From: Ensifer sp. Root278
Lineage (GTDB): Bacteria; Pseudomonadota; Alphaproteobacteria; Rhizobiales; Rhizobiaceae
DNA: 64,000 nucleotides
NCBI RefSeq assembly: GCF_001429285.1
Contig: NZ_LMJJ01000044.1
Span: 261,350-325,349 of the forward strand
Direction: 5' to 3'
Positions 63,365-64,000 of this stretch are shown here, in pieces; position 1 is the first letter of the stretch, and each line of letters opens with the position of its first letter. Position numbers and translations under genes: made by a program. The notes below the pieces were generated by a model that saw only the letters and a list, made by a program, of their open reading frames with translations, made no database searches and was not told the origin of the DNA.

Positions 63365-63477
63365 TGTAGCCGCAAAGTTAAAGTGTCCTGATCCTGCAAA
63401 GTTGGAATGTCACTCTCCCCGGGTTTTGCTGACCTGGGAGATTGCGGATGGGATTGATTGCGATGAGCGAGCGTGAC
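63365..63477. repeat. 113-bp fragment of a second ISNCY-like element
   Basis: Begins TGTAGCCGCAAAGTTAAAG and ends in the transposase start (ATGAGCGAGCGTGAC). The same 113 bases restart at 63478, but there the codons read ATGAGCGAACGCGAT, synonymous for MSERD. So the fragment is a related but not identical IS copy that was interrupted. Confidence 0.8.
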
Positions 63478-63560
63478 TGTAGCCGCAAAGTTAAAGTGTC
63501 CTGATCCTGCAAAGTTGGAATGTCACTCTCCCCGGGTTTTGCTGACCTGGGAGATTGCGG

Positions 63561-64000
63561 ATGGGATTGATTGCGATGAGCGAACGCGATCTGCAGCGGA
63601 TTGAGGTTTTGTCGAAAGTGATCGCCGGACGCATGACGTTGGCGTCGGCGGCGCGCGTGCTTGAGCTGAGCACCCGCCAGGTGCGTCGGTTGCTGGAGCG
63701 GATCAACACCGGCGGTGCGGCTTCGATCCCAGGCCGGCGCCGAGGCTATTATGACGTTGGCGTCGGCGGCGCGCGTGCTTGAGCTGTTGGCGTCGGCGGC
63801 GCGCGTGCTTGAGCTGAGCACCCGCCAGGTGCGTCGGTTGCTGGAGCGGATCAACACCGGCGGTGCGGCTTCGATCCGGCATAAGGCAATCGGCCGGCCC
63901 TCGAACAATCGGATCAGCGACGGTGTTCGGGATTATGCGGTGACGGTCGTTCGCGAACGCTATGTGGACTTTGGTCCGACGCTGGCGGCCGAGAAGCTTG
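63561..64000 (+). pseudogene. ISNCY-like transposase, frameshifted by internal duplication, partial
   Basis: The frame opens as MGLIAMSERDLQRIEVLSKV with the HTH LASAARVLELSTRQVRRLLE. After GGAASI it breaks at a foreign 22-base joint, and the HTH segment is repeated (63757-63786, then 63787-63880), after which the correct frame RHKAIGRPSNNRISDGVRDY resumes. About 148 extra bases shift the frame by +1, so the product ends early. It runs off the window. Confidence 0.78.
63639..63880. repeat. triplicated 30-bp unit with a longer duplicated block
   Basis: The 30-base unit starting TTGGCGTCGGCGGCG occurs at 63639, 63757 and 63787; the last two are in perfect tandem. The 90-base block after it is present after the first and third copy. 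It lies inside the transposase coding region. Confidence 0.88.

Larger units (their letters stand above)
63478..64000 (+). mobile_element. second ISNCY-like element, left part, cut by window edge
   Basis: Left end TGTAGCCGCAAAG, then leader and transposase start. Two GCAAAGTT motifs near the end may be transposase-binding sites. It runs off the window. Confidence 0.75.

Noticed and set aside
63639..63880. CRISPR array
   Set aside because: The 30-bp repeats are in tandem or separated by coding sequence, lie inside a transposase gene, and have no spacers or cas genes.

Overview
This is a GC-rich alphaproteobacterial chromosome segment. It is most likely from Ensifer/Sinorhizobium or a close Rhizobiaceae relative. 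The evidence is the gene content and order (glmU-glmS, recG | sdhE-mfd, glnB-glnA behind a sigma-54-type promoter, rlpA-dac-tmk-holB, metG-tatD-MBL, purC), the direct-repeat GTTC-N7-GTTC SOS box in front of lexA, and several copies of dispersed palindromic intergenic repeats of the kind known from rhizobia (RIME-like).

Layout. 0-10.1 kb: cell-wall precursor synthesis (3' end of glmU, glmS), a GNAT acetyltransferase, a DUF502 membrane protein, then recG divergent from sdhE-mfd. 10.2-20.4 kb: FrnE/DsbA-like protein, YejA-type solute-binding protein, IalB-like protein, hspQ, glnA and glnB, nnrD, gpt, a CinA-N-like protein, wrbA. 20.5-31.9 kb: two small proteins, tRNA-Leu, a HAD hydrolase, a secreted protein and trkH in one orientation, ilvA, a HlyU-family protein, a Tat-exported cpdB, a membrane GGDEF cyclase, and an Lrp regulator divergent from ald. 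32-40.6 kb: a compact cysteine operon (cysK-alaX-sseA-GNAT), an SDR, an overlapping SMR pair, cfa, phrB, tRNA-Asn. 40.8-42.2 kb: a small membrane protein, a catalytically degenerate SNase-fold protein, tRNA-Cys.

42.2-49.4 kb is a decayed prophage-like element beside tRNA-Cys. It holds putative arm-type repeats next to the tRNA, a divergent XRE-controlled switch with two near-identical 21-bp operators, several exported proteins, an intact-looking SNase, two candidate small RNAs that share a terminator module, a tape-measure fragment fused head-on to a truncated Arc-type regulator, and an integrase that lost its catalytic half where it abuts the lexA terminator. 49.4-60.7 kb returns to core genes: lexA, tRNA-Ser, rlpA-dac-tmk-holB, a MazG-like protein, metG-tatD-MBL, purC. 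The right end (60.8-64.0 kb) is insertion-sequence territory: one ISNCY/IS1202-like element with a convergent passenger gene, followed directly by nested pieces of a second element with internal duplications.

The best candidates for something undescribed are in the element: the operator-flanked divergent cassette (43.2-44.3 kb) and the two candidate RNAs (44.34-44.42 and 44.90-45.03 kb). Other points of interest are the Dac homologue with two altered catalytic motifs, the cysK-alaX-sseA operon, and the passenger-carrying IS.
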